Below are positions 1 to 9,475 of a DNA stretch of 38,328 nucleotides, one piece after another. The translations under genes and the position numbers were made by a program. How positions within the stretch are numbered: position 1 is the first letter of the stretch; the number at the start of each line of letters is the position of its first letter. The stretch comes from Erysipelotrichaceae bacterium (GTDB lineage: Bacteria > Bacillota_I > Bacilli_A > Erysipelotrichales > Erysipelotrichaceae): assembly GCA_019415435.1 (NCBI GenBank), contig DXZE01000016.1:1-38328 (forward strand). The letters are read 5' to 3'. Below the pieces are notes generated by a model that had not been told where the DNA came from, searched no databases, and saw nothing but the letters and a program-made list of their open reading frames with translations.

Positions 1-14
1 CATTTTTCTACGCC

Positions 15-662
15 TTATTGCGCGTAATATGCATTCAGACGATTCATGAGATCCTCATCCAGCATGCCTTTGTCTTTTAAGATGGAGATCACCTCTGGCA
101 TTGAGACAATTGCGGCTGCAGGAAAGCCATATGTTTCTTCTATTTCAGATAAGGCACTCTTGTTTCCTTTACCCTTCTCATTTCTGTTTAAGGAAACAAT
201 CAGGCCTTTGATTTCTACATTTGCCTGTGCTCTTACAATCGGTACGGTTTCTTCCATGGATTTGCCGGATGACGTTACATCTTCAATCATGATGACACGA
301 TCTCCATCCTCCAGCTTTGAGCCTAACAGAATACCGGCATCGCCATGATCCTTGACTTCCTTACGGTTAGAACAATACCGTACCTCCTTATGATAGAGTT
401 CATCATAGGCAATAGCTGTTGTAACTGCTAAAGGAATACCCTTGTAAGCTGGTCCAAAAAGAACATCAAAGTCATCACCGAAGTTGTCATGAATTGCCTT
501 TGCATAATATAAGCCAAGCTGATGCAGCTGCTGACCTGTTACATAAGCGCCTGCATTCATAAAGAATGGTGATTTACGACCGCTTTTTAATGTAAAGTCA
601 CCAAACTTCAATGCGTGGCAGGATAACATGAATTCAGTAAATTCCTTCTTATATTCTTCCAT
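15..662 (-). CDS. pyrE: Orotate phosphoribosyltransferase
   Basis: Cytosolic enzyme that joins orotate to PRPP to give orotidine 5'-phosphate, step five of UMP synthesis. The 215-residue protein has the type I phosphoribosyltransferase PRPP loop VIMIEDVTSSGKS at about residues 123-135 and the mobile-loop signature RKEVKDHG at 100-107. Length is normal for the family. It is the last gene of the pyr operon seen here; its ATG lies 14 bases inside the end of pyrF, so translation is probably coupled. An ATG on the minus strand at positions 3-1 may begin another gene just beyond the window. Identification is secure. Confidence 0.97.
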   Translation of the reverse strand: MEEYKKEFTEFMLSCHALKFGDFTLKSGRKSPFFMNAGAYVTGQQLHQLGLYYAKAIHDNFGDDFDVLFGPAYKGIPLAVTTAIAYDELYHKEVRYCSNRKEVKDHGDAGILLGSKLEDGDRVIMIEDVTSSGKSMEETVPIVRAQANVEIKGLIVSLNRNEKGKGNKSALSEIEETYGFPAAAIVSMPEVISILKDKGMLDEDLMNRLNAYYAQ

Positions 663-1359
663 CAGACATAGTCTCCTCTATCGCTTTATATGTTTCTATC
701 GGATCATCACTCTTTGTAATAGAACGTCCTACAACAATCATGTCACAGCCCTGCTCTTTAGCATATGCTGGTGTAGACACTCTCTTTTGATCATCTGCAC
801 TGTTTCCTGCTAAGCGGATGCCTGGGGTTACAGTCAGGAAATCATTACCGCACGCCTCATGGATTGCCTTTGCCTCATGAACAGAACATACAACGCCATC
901 TAATCCTGCGTTCTTTGCATTCTGTGCGTATCTGACAACTGTATGAATGACTTCTCCAGGTATACCTAATTCTTCATTCATGACTTCTTTTGAAGTAGAA
1001 GTTAATACGGTTACACCAATTAACTTAGCCGGCTCCTTACCTTCCGGTGTTCCTTCCAGAATACCTTCTTTAGCAGCTCTCATCATTTCAATGCCGCCAG
1101 CACAATGACAATTGATGATATCCACACCAAGCTTTGCAAGGTTCTTCATACCTCCTTTTACAGTATTCGGAATATCATGCAGTTTGAGATCGAGGAATAT
1201 CTTATGTCCTCTTGCCTTTACTTCTTTGATGATATCAAGACCACACGCATAGGTTAATTCCATACCGATCTTGACATAGACAGGCTCTTCAAACTGATCT
1301 AAGAAAGACAGTACTTCTTCTCTGCTTGAAAAATCCAATGCAATAATTGTTCTGCTCAT
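649..1359 (-). CDS. pyrF: Orotidine 5'-phosphate decarboxylase
   Basis: Decarboxylates OMP to UMP, the final step of the pathway. The 236-residue protein shows the catalytic array DLKLHDIPNTV at residues 57-67, with D57, K59 and D62 as the expected catalytic residues, and a phosphate-binding VTPGIRL segment towards the C-terminus. Its ATG overlaps the pyrD stop by four bases (ATGA), and pyrE overlaps its end. Standard group I length. No anomalies seen. Confidence 0.97.
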   Translation of the reverse strand: MSRTIIALDFSSREEVLSFLDQFEEPVYVKIGMELTYACGLDIIKEVKARGHKIFLDLKLHDIPNTVKGGMKNLAKLGVDIINCHCAGGIEMMRAAKEGILEGTPEGKEPAKLIGVTVLTSTSKEVMNEELGIPGEVIHTVVRYAQNAKNAGLDGVVCSVHEAKAIHEACGNDFLTVTPGIRLAGNSADDQKRVSTPAYAKEQGCDMIVVGRSITKSDDPIETYKAIEETMSDGRI

Positions 1360-2264
1360 CGAAAGCTCCTTCCTACAGCATCTTTAACAGATGTATTTAC
1401 ATATTTTTCCAAGACACCTGGTAAATCTTCAATAATCTTCTTACAGATATACGGATCATGGAAATTTGCGGCACCTACTTCTACAGCTGAAGCACCAGCA
1501 TATAAGAATTCCAGTACATCTTCAGCACTTGTAATACCACCTACTCCGATAATCGGGATATGTACAGCCTGTGCACACTGATAGACGCATCTTATAGCTA
1601 CAGGCTTTACAGCTGGTCCAGATAAGCCACCTGTCTTATTGGCAAGAACAGGCTTGCCTGTTTTTAAGTCAATTCTCATACCAAGCAATGTATTGATCAT
1701 GACAAGTCCATCTGCACCTGCCTCTTCACAAGCTTTTGCAATATCCACAATATTTGTGACATTAGGAGAAAGCTTGACATAGACTGGCTTTCGCGAAACC
1801 TGTTTTGCCATACGGGTTACTTCTGCGGCTAAAGCAGGATCTGTTCCAAGCCCCATGCCGCCATGCTTGACATTCGGACAGCTGATGTTTAATTCAAATG
1901 CCTTTACAACAGAAGAAGGATTCATCTTCTGAATGACTTCTACATAGTCTTCTTCACTGCTTCCAGCAACATTGGCAATGATCTCTGTATCAAACTGGGA
2001 TAGAAAAGGAAGTTCATGTTCGATGATGTAATCTACACCATGATTCTGTAAGCCAATGGCATTCAGCATGCCGTCTGGTGTTTCGGCGATACGTGGTGTT
2101 GGATTGCCAAAGCGTTCATGTGGTGTTGCGGATTTAATCGCAATTCCGCCAAGCAGAGAGAGATCATATAATTCAGCAAATTCTCTGCCATAGCCAAAGC
2201 ATCCTGAAGCTGGTATAACCGGATTTTTTAAATGCAATCCCGGTAATTCTACTGATATATCCAT
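1356..2264 (-). CDS. pyrD: Dihydroorotate dehydrogenase B, catalytic subunit
   Basis: Class 1B FMN enzyme oxidising dihydroorotate to orotate; it works with PyrK, which passes electrons to NAD. I start at the ATG at 2264 (MDISVELPGL), because the longer frame from 2285 runs back into pyrK and the family begins near this point. This gives 302 residues. The active-site Cys is in ISCPNVKHGG (C129), the FMN-contacting lysine is in AIKSATPHE (K44), and GVGGI near residue 250 is the phosphate-binding loop. The gene follows pyrK directly, the usual class 1B arrangement. Confidence 0.96.
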   Translation of the reverse strand: MDISVELPGLHLKNPVIPASGCFGYGREFAELYDLSLLGGIAIKSATPHERFGNPTPRIAETPDGMLNAIGLQNHGVDYIIEHELPFLSQFDTEIIANVAGSSEEDYVEVIQKMNPSSVVKAFELNISCPNVKHGGMGLGTDPALAAEVTRMAKQVSRKPVYVKLSPNVTNIVDIAKACEEAGADGLVMINTLLGMRIDLKTGKPVLANKTGGLSGPAVKPVAIRCVYQCAQAVHIPIIGVGGITSAEDVLEFLYAGASAVEVGAANFHDPYICKKIIEDLPGVLEKYVNTSVKDAVGRSFR

Positions 2265-2265
2265 A

Positions 2266-2997
2266 TCAGAGCACCACCTTTCCAATTCTAAACACCGGGC
2301 CTTCTTTACATACCCTCAGACTGTTTCCATCCTTATCTTTTACAACACATCCCATGCAGGCACCCATGCCGCATGCCATGCGTGCTTCCAGGGATATGTA
2401 TCCTTCCCTATAGGCATTGGTTACAGCCTTCAGCATCGGTAATGGTCCGCAGGCAAGAACAAACTGTTCACTTATATGATTTTCCTGAATCGCATCCATA
2501 ACTGTTCCTTTTGTTCCATAAGAACCATCCATGGTTGCGATAGAAACCAAACATCCTGCTTTTTCAAAGTCTTCTTTCAGTATGATTTCTTTTTCAGAAT
2601 TAAAACCCATGACAACCGTTACTTTATGATTGTTTTCCAGACAGGCTTCTGCTGTTTTCAATAATGGTGGTACACCTATACCGCCGCCAATCAGAAGTAC
2701 ATCTCTGTCTTCAATTGGAAAGCCATTACCAAGAGGTCCAAAAAGATTGATAGTCTCACCCTCTTTCATGTGTGACATGACATCTGTTCCACTTCCAGCT
2801 ATCCGGTATACAAGGGTTACAGTATCTTTCTTTGTATTGCATACCGAGATTGGTCTTCTGAGAAAGAATCCCGGAACCTCTACCTGCATGAATTGACCAG
2901 GCAGCACTTCCTTAGCAAGTGCTGTTTCAATATCCATACGCCATATACCTGGCGCAAGTTCTTTATTTTCTAGAATCAGACCATTATCTGTATGCAT
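2266..2997 (-). CDS. pyrK: Dihydroorotate dehydrogenase B, electron transfer subunit
   Basis: FAD and [2Fe-2S] subunit that lets PyrD use NAD as electron acceptor. The 243-residue protein has the FAD-binding RRPISV motif in the N-terminal barrel, a nucleotide-binding GGGIGVPPL segment in the middle, and cluster ligands C209, C214, C217 and C230 in the C-terminal CGMGACMGC...CK pattern. The start codon directly abuts the carB stop (TAAATG), so translation is probably coupled. Its presence shows that the enzyme is the NAD-linked 1B form, not fumarate- or quinone-linked. Confidence 0.96.
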   Translation of the reverse strand: MHTDNGLILENKELAPGIWRMDIETALAKEVLPGQFMQVEVPGFFLRRPISVCNTKKDTVTLVYRIAGSGTDVMSHMKEGETINLFGPLGNGFPIEDRDVLLIGGGIGVPPLLKTAEACLENNHKVTVVMGFNSEKEIILKEDFEKAGCLVSIATMDGSYGTKGTVMDAIQENHISEQFVLACGPLPMLKAVTNAYREGYISLEARMACGMGACMGCVVKDKDGNSLRVCKEGPVFRIGKVVL

Positions 2998-5900
2998 TTA
3001 CTTCCCCATTTCATTCATGGAAATCATTGAGAAACTCATAGATTCCAATACTCTGCATAAAGCATCTGCTGTATCTAAAGAAGTCATACAGGAAATATTA
3101 TTTTCAGCCGATACACGTCTGATTAAAAAACCATCCTGAGAAGTATAGCGGTCAGACTGGGTCATGGTATTAATCACAAATCTGACTTTACCTTTCTGAA
3201 TGATGCCCAGTACATTTTCTCCATCTTTGCTATGATCAGATATCTTCGCCGCATCATGTACAAACAAACCATTTTCGCGCAGATACTTTGCGGTACCTTC
3301 TGTTGCGTAGATACCATAGCCGATGGCATAGAATCTTTTAGCCAGGGATAATGCGTCGGGTTTATTCTGATCCGCTACGGTAATCAGAACATTTCCATAT
3401 CTTGGTATCTGTACACCTGAAGCAATCAGAGCCTTATACAATGCTTTTTCAAATGTCACATCACAACCTAATGCTTCACCAGTTGATTTCATCTCCGGAC
3501 CTAAGACTGTATCTACACTTCTTAACTTGGCGAAGGAGAATACCGGTGCCTTGACATAGACATGACCCGGTTCTTCAGGATGATAACCAGGCTTATAGCC
3601 CTGTTCTACCAGTGACTCGCCCAGGACTGCCTTAGTAGCTGCCGTACACATTGGAACACCTGTGATCTTGGATAAGAATGGTACCGTACGGGAAGATCTT
3701 GGGTTAACTTCCAGTACATAGACTTTCTGATCTTTGTCTACAATAAACTGAATATTGAATAAACCTACAAAGCCAAAACCTTTTCCTATCTTCATACCAT
3801 AGTCAATGATCGTGTTCCTGACCTTTTCAGACAGTGTCTGACTTGGATAGACAGAGATAGAGTCGCCTGAATGAATGCCGGCTCTTTCGATATGTTCCAT
3901 AACACCCGGAATATAGACATCTTTTCCATCCGCTATAGCATCGATTTCACATTCTGTACCAAGTACATACTTATCAACTAATATCGGTGAATCATGAGAG
4001 ATTTCCTGTACAGCTGTCTTCATATAGACAACAAGCTCGTCATCATCATGAATGATCTCCATAGCTCTTCCACCTAATACATAGGAAGGTCTTAATAAGA
4101 CCGGATATCCGATGCGGTGGGCTATCTGCAATGCATGCTCTACAGTAAAGGCTGTTTCTCCCTCTGGCTGCGGAATGCCCAGCTTATCCAGCATGGTTTC
4201 AAATTCATGTCTGTCTTCAGCTTTATTGATACCTTCTAAAGAAGTACCGAGAATCTTAACACCATGTTCTACAAGAGAGTCAGCCAGGTTTATGGCTGTC
4301 TGTCCACCAAACTGAACAATGACACCTAATGGCTTTTCAAGATCTATGACATGCATGACATCTTCGGTTGTAAGTGGTTCAAAATACAGTTTGTCTGAAA
4401 TAGAGAAGTCTGTAGATACCGTCTCAGGATTATTGTTTATGATAATTGCTTCATAGCCTTCTTTATGTAATGTTTCTATACAATGTACAGTCGCATAATC
4501 AAACTCAACACCCTGACCAATACGGATTGGTCCAGAACCTAATACGATGATCTTTTTCTTATCTGAAGAGACTGATTCATTTTCTTTTTCATAAGTGGAA
4601 TAGAAGTAAGGTGTTTCCGATGTAAATTCACCTGCACATGTATCTACCATCTTATACACAGGTGTAATACCATTCTGCTTTTCCAGATCATACAGATCTT
4701 TTTCCTTCATTCCCCAGTTACGTGCAATATAGCTGTCCGCAAAGCCGTATTTCTTCAGCTTTCTTAAGACATCTAGATTCTTTGGATAGGCAGGCATCTC
4801 TTTTTCAAGATCGATAATATGCTGAATCTTATAGAGATACCAGTAATCTATATGCGTAACATCATGGACGGTTTCCATGTCATAGCCATTGCGCAGCCAT
4901 TGGGCTACCGCAAAGATACGTTCATCATCACGGGATTTGATCTTCTGATAAAGATCATCCTTTGATTCCCGCATGAATTCTTTCTTTTCAATATGATCTG
5001 TCTTGATCTCTAATGAACGAACCGATTTCAAAAAGGATTCTTCAAAGTTACGGCCAATAGACATAACTTCACCAGTAGCCTTCATCTGCGTTCCTAATTG
5101 TCTATCGGCATTTGGAAATTTATCAAATGGGAGTCTTGGAAACTTACATACAATGTAATCCAGTGCCGGTTCAAAGCATGCGTAGCTTGTACCTGTGATT
5201 GGATTAATCAATTCATCAAGACCATAGCCTACTGCTAACTTGGCAGAAATTCTTGCGATCGGATAACCGGTTGCCTTGGAAGCTAAAGCAGAGGATCTGG
5301 ATACACGTGGATTTACTTCAATGACATAGTAACGGAAACTTTCAGGATCTAATGCCAGCTGTACATTACAGCCACCGCATATGCCTAATGCTCTGATAAT
5401 CTTTAACGATGCATTTCTTAGCATCTGGTTTTCACGGTCTGTAAGAGTCTGTACAGGAGCTGTCACAATAGAGTCGCCTGTATGAATACCTACCGGATCC
5501 AGATTCTCCATATTACATACAACAATGGCATTATCTTTGGCATCACGCATGACTTCATATTCAATTTCCTTGAAGCCGGCAATTGACTGTTCCACAAGAA
5601 TCTGATGTACCGGTGACATCTTTAAGCCACTGTCTGCGATCAGTCTCAGTTCTTCTTCATTATGTGCAAAACCACCGCCGGTTCCACCTAATGTATAAGC
5701 AGGTCTTACAACCAGAGGATAACCTTCACTGTCCGCAAAGTTAACTGCATCTTCAATGGAATGACAGATAGCCGATTCCGGAATCGGTTCATGCAGCTGC
5801 TGCATTAAGGAACGGAATCTTTCTCTGTCTTCAGCTCTGTTAATGGCATCGATATCCGTACCTAATACTTCAACCCCAAAGTCATCAAGAATACCATCTT

Positions 5901-6210
5901 CCGCAAGCTCTACAACAAGATTCAGACCTGTCTGACCGCCAAGAGAACCTAAGATCGCATCCGGTCTTTCCTTGAAGATGACTCTTTTGGCAAATTCAAG
6001 TGTTAATGGTTCAATGTAGACACGATCAGCTGTAGCCGTATCTGTCATGATCGTTGCCGGGTTGGAATTAATCAGAATGACTTCATAGCCTTCTTCTCTT
6101 AAAGAAGCACAAGCCTGTGAGCCGGCATAGTCAAATTCGGCTGCCTGACCAATGATAATCGGTCCGGATCCGATAACCATGATTTTATGTATATCTGTAC
6201 GCTTAGGCAT
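2998..6210 (-). CDS. carB: Carbamoyl-phosphate synthase large subunit
   Basis: Makes carbamoyl phosphate from bicarbonate, ATP and ammonia delivered by CarA. The 1070-residue protein has the family's tandem architecture: two homologous ATP-grasp halves, each opening with GSGPI-IGQ-EFDY (near residue 13 and near 555), and a C-terminal MGS-like allosteric domain from about residue 935. It starts eight bases inside carA. It lies in the pyr operon and no arginine genes are visible nearby, so it probably serves pyrimidine synthesis; it may also supply arginine synthesis if no second copy exists. Confidence 0.97.
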   Translation of the reverse strand: MPKRTDIHKIMVIGSGPIIIGQAAEFDYAGSQACASLREEGYEVILINSNPATIMTDTATADRVYIEPLTLEFAKRVIFKERPDAILGSLGGQTGLNLVVELAEDGILDDFGVEVLGTDIDAINRAEDRERFRSLMQQLHEPIPESAICHSIEDAVNFADSEGYPLVVRPAYTLGGTGGGFAHNEEELRLIADSGLKMSPVHQILVEQSIAGFKEIEYEVMRDAKDNAIVVCNMENLDPVGIHTGDSIVTAPVQTLTDRENQMLRNASLKIIRALGICGGCNVQLALDPESFRYYVIEVNPRVSRSSALASKATGYPIARISAKLAVGYGLDELINPITGTSYACFEPALDYIVCKFPRLPFDKFPNADRQLGTQMKATGEVMSIGRNFEESFLKSVRSLEIKTDHIEKKEFMRESKDDLYQKIKSRDDERIFAVAQWLRNGYDMETVHDVTHIDYWYLYKIQHIIDLEKEMPAYPKNLDVLRKLKKYGFADSYIARNWGMKEKDLYDLEKQNGITPVYKMVDTCAGEFTSETPYFYSTYEKENESVSSDKKKIIVLGSGPIRIGQGVEFDYATVHCIETLHKEGYEAIIINNNPETVSTDFSISDKLYFEPLTTEDVMHVIDLEKPLGVIVQFGGQTAINLADSLVEHGVKILGTSLEGINKAEDRHEFETMLDKLGIPQPEGETAFTVEHALQIAHRIGYPVLLRPSYVLGGRAMEIIHDDDELVVYMKTAVQEISHDSPILVDKYVLGTECEIDAIADGKDVYIPGVMEHIERAGIHSGDSISVYPSQTLSEKVRNTIIDYGMKIGKGFGFVGLFNIQFIVDKDQKVYVLEVNPRSSRTVPFLSKITGVPMCTAATKAVLGESLVEQGYKPGYHPEEPGHVYVKAPVFSFAKLRSVDTVLGPEMKSTGEALGCDVTFEKALYKALIASGVQIPRYGNVLITVADQNKPDALSLAKRFYAIGYGIYATEGTAKYLRENGLFVHDAAKISDHSKDGENVLGIIQKGKVRFVINTMTQSDRYTSQDGFLIRRVSAENNISCMTSLDTADALCRVLESMSFSMISMNEMGK

Positions 6211-7282
6211 GCTGTTCCTCCTGATCCATTAATCTGATAAATTCATCAAAAAGATAGCGGGAATCCTGTGGACCGGCATTAGCTTCCGGGTGATACTGTA
6301 CTGCAAAGCATGGGTAATCCAGATGTCTTACTCCTTCACAGGATTTATCATTTAAAGCCTGATGGCTCATTTCCAGTCTTGTATGATTTAAACTATCAAT
6401 ATCTACCGCAAAACCATGATTCTGAGATGTGATTTCTACCTTTCCTGTCGCAAGGTTTACAACCGGATGATTGGCACCGCGATGACCAAACTTTAACTTA
6501 TATGTTTTAGCACCGCAGGCTAAGGATATTAACTGGCAGCCAAGGCATATACCAAACATAACCGTATTAGGAATTAACTGTTTTACAGTTTCAATTACAT
6601 CCGTAAGATCAGCTGGATCACCAGGACCATTGGATAAGAAGACTCCATCCGGGTGCATCTCCAGAATTTCTTGTGCACTTGTATCATATGGCACTACTGT
6701 CAGATCACATCCTCTTGCGGATAATTCTCTTAAGATAGAGAGCTTGATGCCAAAGTCCATGACAACCACTTTCTTTCCTCTGCCCGGAATTGGATAGATG
6801 CTGCGGGTAGATACACGGGAAACCTGATCATGTAAGAAATCAGTTTGTTTTAACTTCCCGACTAATGGTTCAATTTCTTCTTTTTCATCACAGAAAGAAG
6901 CTTTGAGCGTACCGATCGAGCGTATCTTTCTGGTGAGGGCTCTTGTGTCAATGCCATAGATACCCGGAATATGGACTCTTTTCAGATACGTATCCAGGGA
7001 TTCTGTGCATCTGAAGTTAGAAGGATGTTCACAATAATCATGTATGACAAAGCCGAATACAGCCGGCTTTACAGATTCATTATCATCTCTGTTAATGCCA
7101 TAATTACCAATCAATGGATAAGTCATCATGACAATCTGACCACAATAGGAATTATCTGTCAGGATTTCCTGATAACCAGTCATGGAAGTATTGAATACAA
7201 GTTCCCCCGTCTGATAGTCATGACTGCCGAAGCCTTCTCCTTCGTAATAACTTCCATCTTCTAATACAAGATATCTTTTCAC
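6203..7282 (-). CDS. carA: Carbamoyl-phosphate synthase small (glutaminase) subunit
   Basis: Class I glutamine amidotransferase that hydrolyses glutamine and channels ammonia to CarB. I choose the GTG at 7282 (reading VKRYLVLEDG) over the ATG at 7333. GGAGG lies seven bases upstream of the GTG, the GTGA overlap with the pyrC stop matches the coupling seen elsewhere in the operon, and CarA proteins begin at this point. This gives 359 residues. The nucleophile is C246 in GICLGCQLISLA, and the rest of the triad is H331 and E333 in YHPEA. Confidence 0.95.
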   Translation of the reverse strand: MKRYLVLEDGSYYEGEGFGSHDYQTGELVFNTSMTGYQEILTDNSYCGQIVMMTYPLIGNYGINRDDNESVKPAVFGFVIHDYCEHPSNFRCTESLDTYLKRVHIPGIYGIDTRALTRKIRSIGTLKASFCDEKEEIEPLVGKLKQTDFLHDQVSRVSTRSIYPIPGRGKKVVVMDFGIKLSILRELSARGCDLTVVPYDTSAQEILEMHPDGVFLSNGPGDPADLTDVIETVKQLIPNTVMFGICLGCQLISLACGAKTYKLKFGHRGANHPVVNLATGKVEITSQNHGFAVDIDSLNHTRLEMSHQALNDKSCEGVRHLDYPCFAVQYHPEANAGPQDSRYLFDEFIRLMDQEEQHA

Positions 7283-8556
7283 TGTTTGTCCTCCTTCCAT
7301 ACAGTTCTGCCTGAAACGATTGTTTCCATGCATCTGCCATATACTTCATAATTTTCAAACGGTGTATTCTTTCCTTTGGAAAAGAAGTTCTCTGTATGTA
7401 TCCGGTAAGGATGTTTCAGATCTACAAGGATCAGATCACTGTGCCATCCTTTTTCGATACGTCCTGTTTTATCTAAACCGAATCTTTCTGCAGGCTTATC
7501 GCTCATCCAGTGAACAAGCTGTGATAATGTCCATCTCTTCTGTACTTTTACAAACTCTGTATACAGTAATGAGAAGCTTGTTTCGAGAGATACGATTCCA
7601 AAGGCAGCCTGATCCATCGGTTTTTCTTTATCTGCCTTTGTATGCGGAGCGTGGTCACTTGCGATAAAGTCCAGCGTTCCATCTTCCAGCGCTTCGATTA
7701 AACTCATACGGTCAGCATGTGTTCTTAAAGGAGGATTCATCTTCCAGACAGGACCTTTGACATCTGTATTCTCTAATAAAAGGTGATGGGCAGTTACTTC
7801 AGCTGAACAATTGACACCATTCTGCTTTGCTTTTCTTAATGCATCTACACTTTTATGAGAAGAGATATGACAGGCATGATATATGCCTCCTGTTTCTTCT
7901 GCTGTTTTCAGATCATGAATTAATGGTTCACTCTCACATTCATCGGGAATACCAATCCAGCCATGTTTATGGCCGTATTCTGATTCATGAACGCTCCCTC
8001 CTTTTGGTCTGTAGTTCAGATCTTCTGTATGACAGGCAATGATGACACGATGTTCCTTACTGAAGCGCAACGCTTCTGCCATTAGCTTTTGATCATTCAT
8101 CCCGCAGCCATCATCTGAAAACCAGCGGACCCCCTTGTTATACATACCTTTCAGATCAGATAACTCTGTTCCCTTTTCATGGCGTGTAATTGTTCCATAA
8201 GCATACGTATGAACAATGCTGTCTTTATCAATAATATTTAATTCTTTCTGTATTGTTTCAGGATCATCAGGTGTAGGAATCAGGTTCGGCATGGCAAATA
8301 CACTTGTAAAGCCGCCATGTGCCGCTGCCTTAGAGCCTGAAGCTATCGTTTCTTTTTCTTCATGTCCCGGTTCACGAAAGTGAACATGGGCGTCTACAAG
8401 ACCCGGTAATACAGTTAATCCTGAAGCATCAATTTCTTCAAAGTCGCCTTCAATATGATCTGCTATTTCAAGAATCTGATTCTCATCAAACAATATTTCT
8501 TTTTTGGCAAGTTCATCATGATAGAGAACCATGCCATTGCGTATGATTCTTTTCAT
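7279..8556 (-). CDS. pyrC: Dihydroorotase
   Basis: Zinc amidohydrolase that cyclises carbamoyl aspartate to dihydroorotate. The 425-residue protein is the long class I type. Metal ligands H57 and H59 lie in DAHVHFREPG, and the metal-binding Asp lies in SDHAPHT near residue 300. Its ATG overlaps the pyrB stop by four bases (ATGA), and its own end overlaps the carA GTG. The metal-ligand motifs checked are intact. Confidence 0.96.
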   Translation of the reverse strand: MKRIIRNGMVLYHDELAKKEILFDENQILEIADHIEGDFEEIDASGLTVLPGLVDAHVHFREPGHEEKETIASGSKAAAHGGFTSVFAMPNLIPTPDDPETIQKELNIIDKDSIVHTYAYGTITRHEKGTELSDLKGMYNKGVRWFSDDGCGMNDQKLMAEALRFSKEHRVIIACHTEDLNYRPKGGSVHESEYGHKHGWIGIPDECESEPLIHDLKTAEETGGIYHACHISSHKSVDALRKAKQNGVNCSAEVTAHHLLLENTDVKGPVWKMNPPLRTHADRMSLIEALEDGTLDFIASDHAPHTKADKEKPMDQAAFGIVSLETSFSLLYTEFVKVQKRWTLSQLVHWMSDKPAERFGLDKTGRIEKGWHSDLILVDLKHPYRIHTENFFSKGKNTPFENYEVYGRCMETIVSGRTVWKEDKQ

Positions 8557-9455
8557 TGGATATCCTCAAACGGCTCATAGCCAAAGGCACGCTTGATAAC
8601 TGCCTTGCGGACAAGTACACCATTCTGCATCTGCTTGAAGATACGGGAGCGGTCTGCTTCAACAAGATCACTGTCAATTTCCACGTTGCGGTTTACCGGA
8701 GCCGGATGCATGACAATCGCATGTTTCTGCATGCGGCTGTATCTTTCCCTGGTTAAACCGTATTTTTCCAGATAGTCTCCTTCGCTGATACCAGAAAGTA
8801 CAGCTCCTCTTTCACTCTGTATTCTTAGCATCATGACAACATCTGCCTTTTCTATGGCTTCATCAAAATCAATGACAGGATATCCTTCTCTTTCCCATTC
8901 CTTAGGACCGGCAAATCTGACATCACTGCCAAACATCTCCAATGCTGTTTTGTCACTTGCGGCAACCCTTGAATGAAGTACATCGCCGCAGATGACTACT
9001 TTTAACCCTTCCAGGGTTCCAAACTCCTGCTTCATTGTCAATAAGTCAAGCAGGCATTGGGTAGGATGATCCGCATCTCCATCCCCGGCATTAAGTATTG
9101 GCTCTTTGATATTTTCCAATTCCTCATAGTATCTGTCTTTGGAATGTCTGATTACAAAGCAATCATAGCCAAGGGATTCTAATGTACGTAATGTGTCATA
9201 TAGACTTTCTCCTTTCATGACACTGGATCGCTTTGTATCGATATCTGCGACCTTACAGCCTAACTGCAGTTCTGCACTTTCAAAGGAATAATGGGTTCTT
9301 GTTGACGGTTCAAAAAAAAGATTGGCAACTAACGCCTTTTTACAAGGCAATTGCCAATCTGAATAAGAATTATCAAACAGGAAAGCTTCATGCAGGATAT
9401 TGTTAATATCCTGTTTAGAAAGATCATGCATAGAGAGAAGCGAATGTCTGTTCAT
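8553..9455 (-). CDS. pyrB: Aspartate carbamoyltransferase catalytic subunit
   Basis: Condenses carbamoyl phosphate and aspartate, the committed step. I use the ATG at 9455, six bases after GGAGG, rather than the in-frame TTG at 9458, which leaves only three bases. The 300-residue protein carries the carbamoyl phosphate loop FFEPSTRT at residues 47-54, the HPTQ motif in the middle, and a HPAPVNR segment near the C-terminus. No pyrI regulatory-chain gene is visible. It is the first gene of the pyr operon. Unusually, codons 32-48 also encode a perfect intrinsic terminator (see that entry), so the gene may serve as its own attenuator leader. Confidence 0.96.
   Translation of the reverse strand: MNRHSLLSMHDLSKQDINNILHEAFLFDNSYSDWQLPCKKALVANLFFEPSTRTHYSFESAELQLGCKVADIDTKRSSVMKGESLYDTLRTLESLGYDCFVIRHSKDRYYEELENIKEPILNAGDGDADHPTQCLLDLLTMKQEFGTLEGLKVVICGDVLHSRVAASDKTALEMFGSDVRFAGPKEWEREGYPVIDFDEAIEKADVVMMLRIQSERGAVLSGISEGDYLEKYGLTRERYSRMQKHAIVMHPAPVNRNVEIDSDLVEADRSRIFKQMQNGVLVRKAVIKRAFGYEPFEDIQ
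9312..9360 (-). terminator. Intrinsic terminator/attenuator inside pyrB coding sequence
   Basis: On the coding strand, arms AGATTGGCAA (9360-9351) and TTGCCAATCT (9328-9319) form a perfect 10-bp stem. A perfect inner stem, GCCTT/AAGGC (9348-9344 with 9338-9334), closes a five-base loop. The T-run continues without break to eight T (9319-9312). It lies at codons 32-48 of pyrB, in the direction of pyr transcription. The T-run is partly explained by the conserved Leu-Phe-Phe codons, but the arms fall in poorly conserved residues, so the pairing is not forced by the protein. Confidence 0.7.
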
Positions 9456-9475
9456 CAATAGCCTCCGTTCTTTTC

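Noticed and set aside
1..14. Start of a further gene at positions 3-1 (minus strand)
   Set aside because: Only an ATG is visible at the edge; nothing can be said about a product.
9319..9360. Reading the pyrB inverted repeat as pure codon coincidence
   Set aside because: The T-run is partly forced by Leu-Phe-Phe codons, but a perfect 10-bp stem, a perfect inner stem and adjacency to the T-run in the right orientation together are unlikely by chance, so I kept it as a finding.
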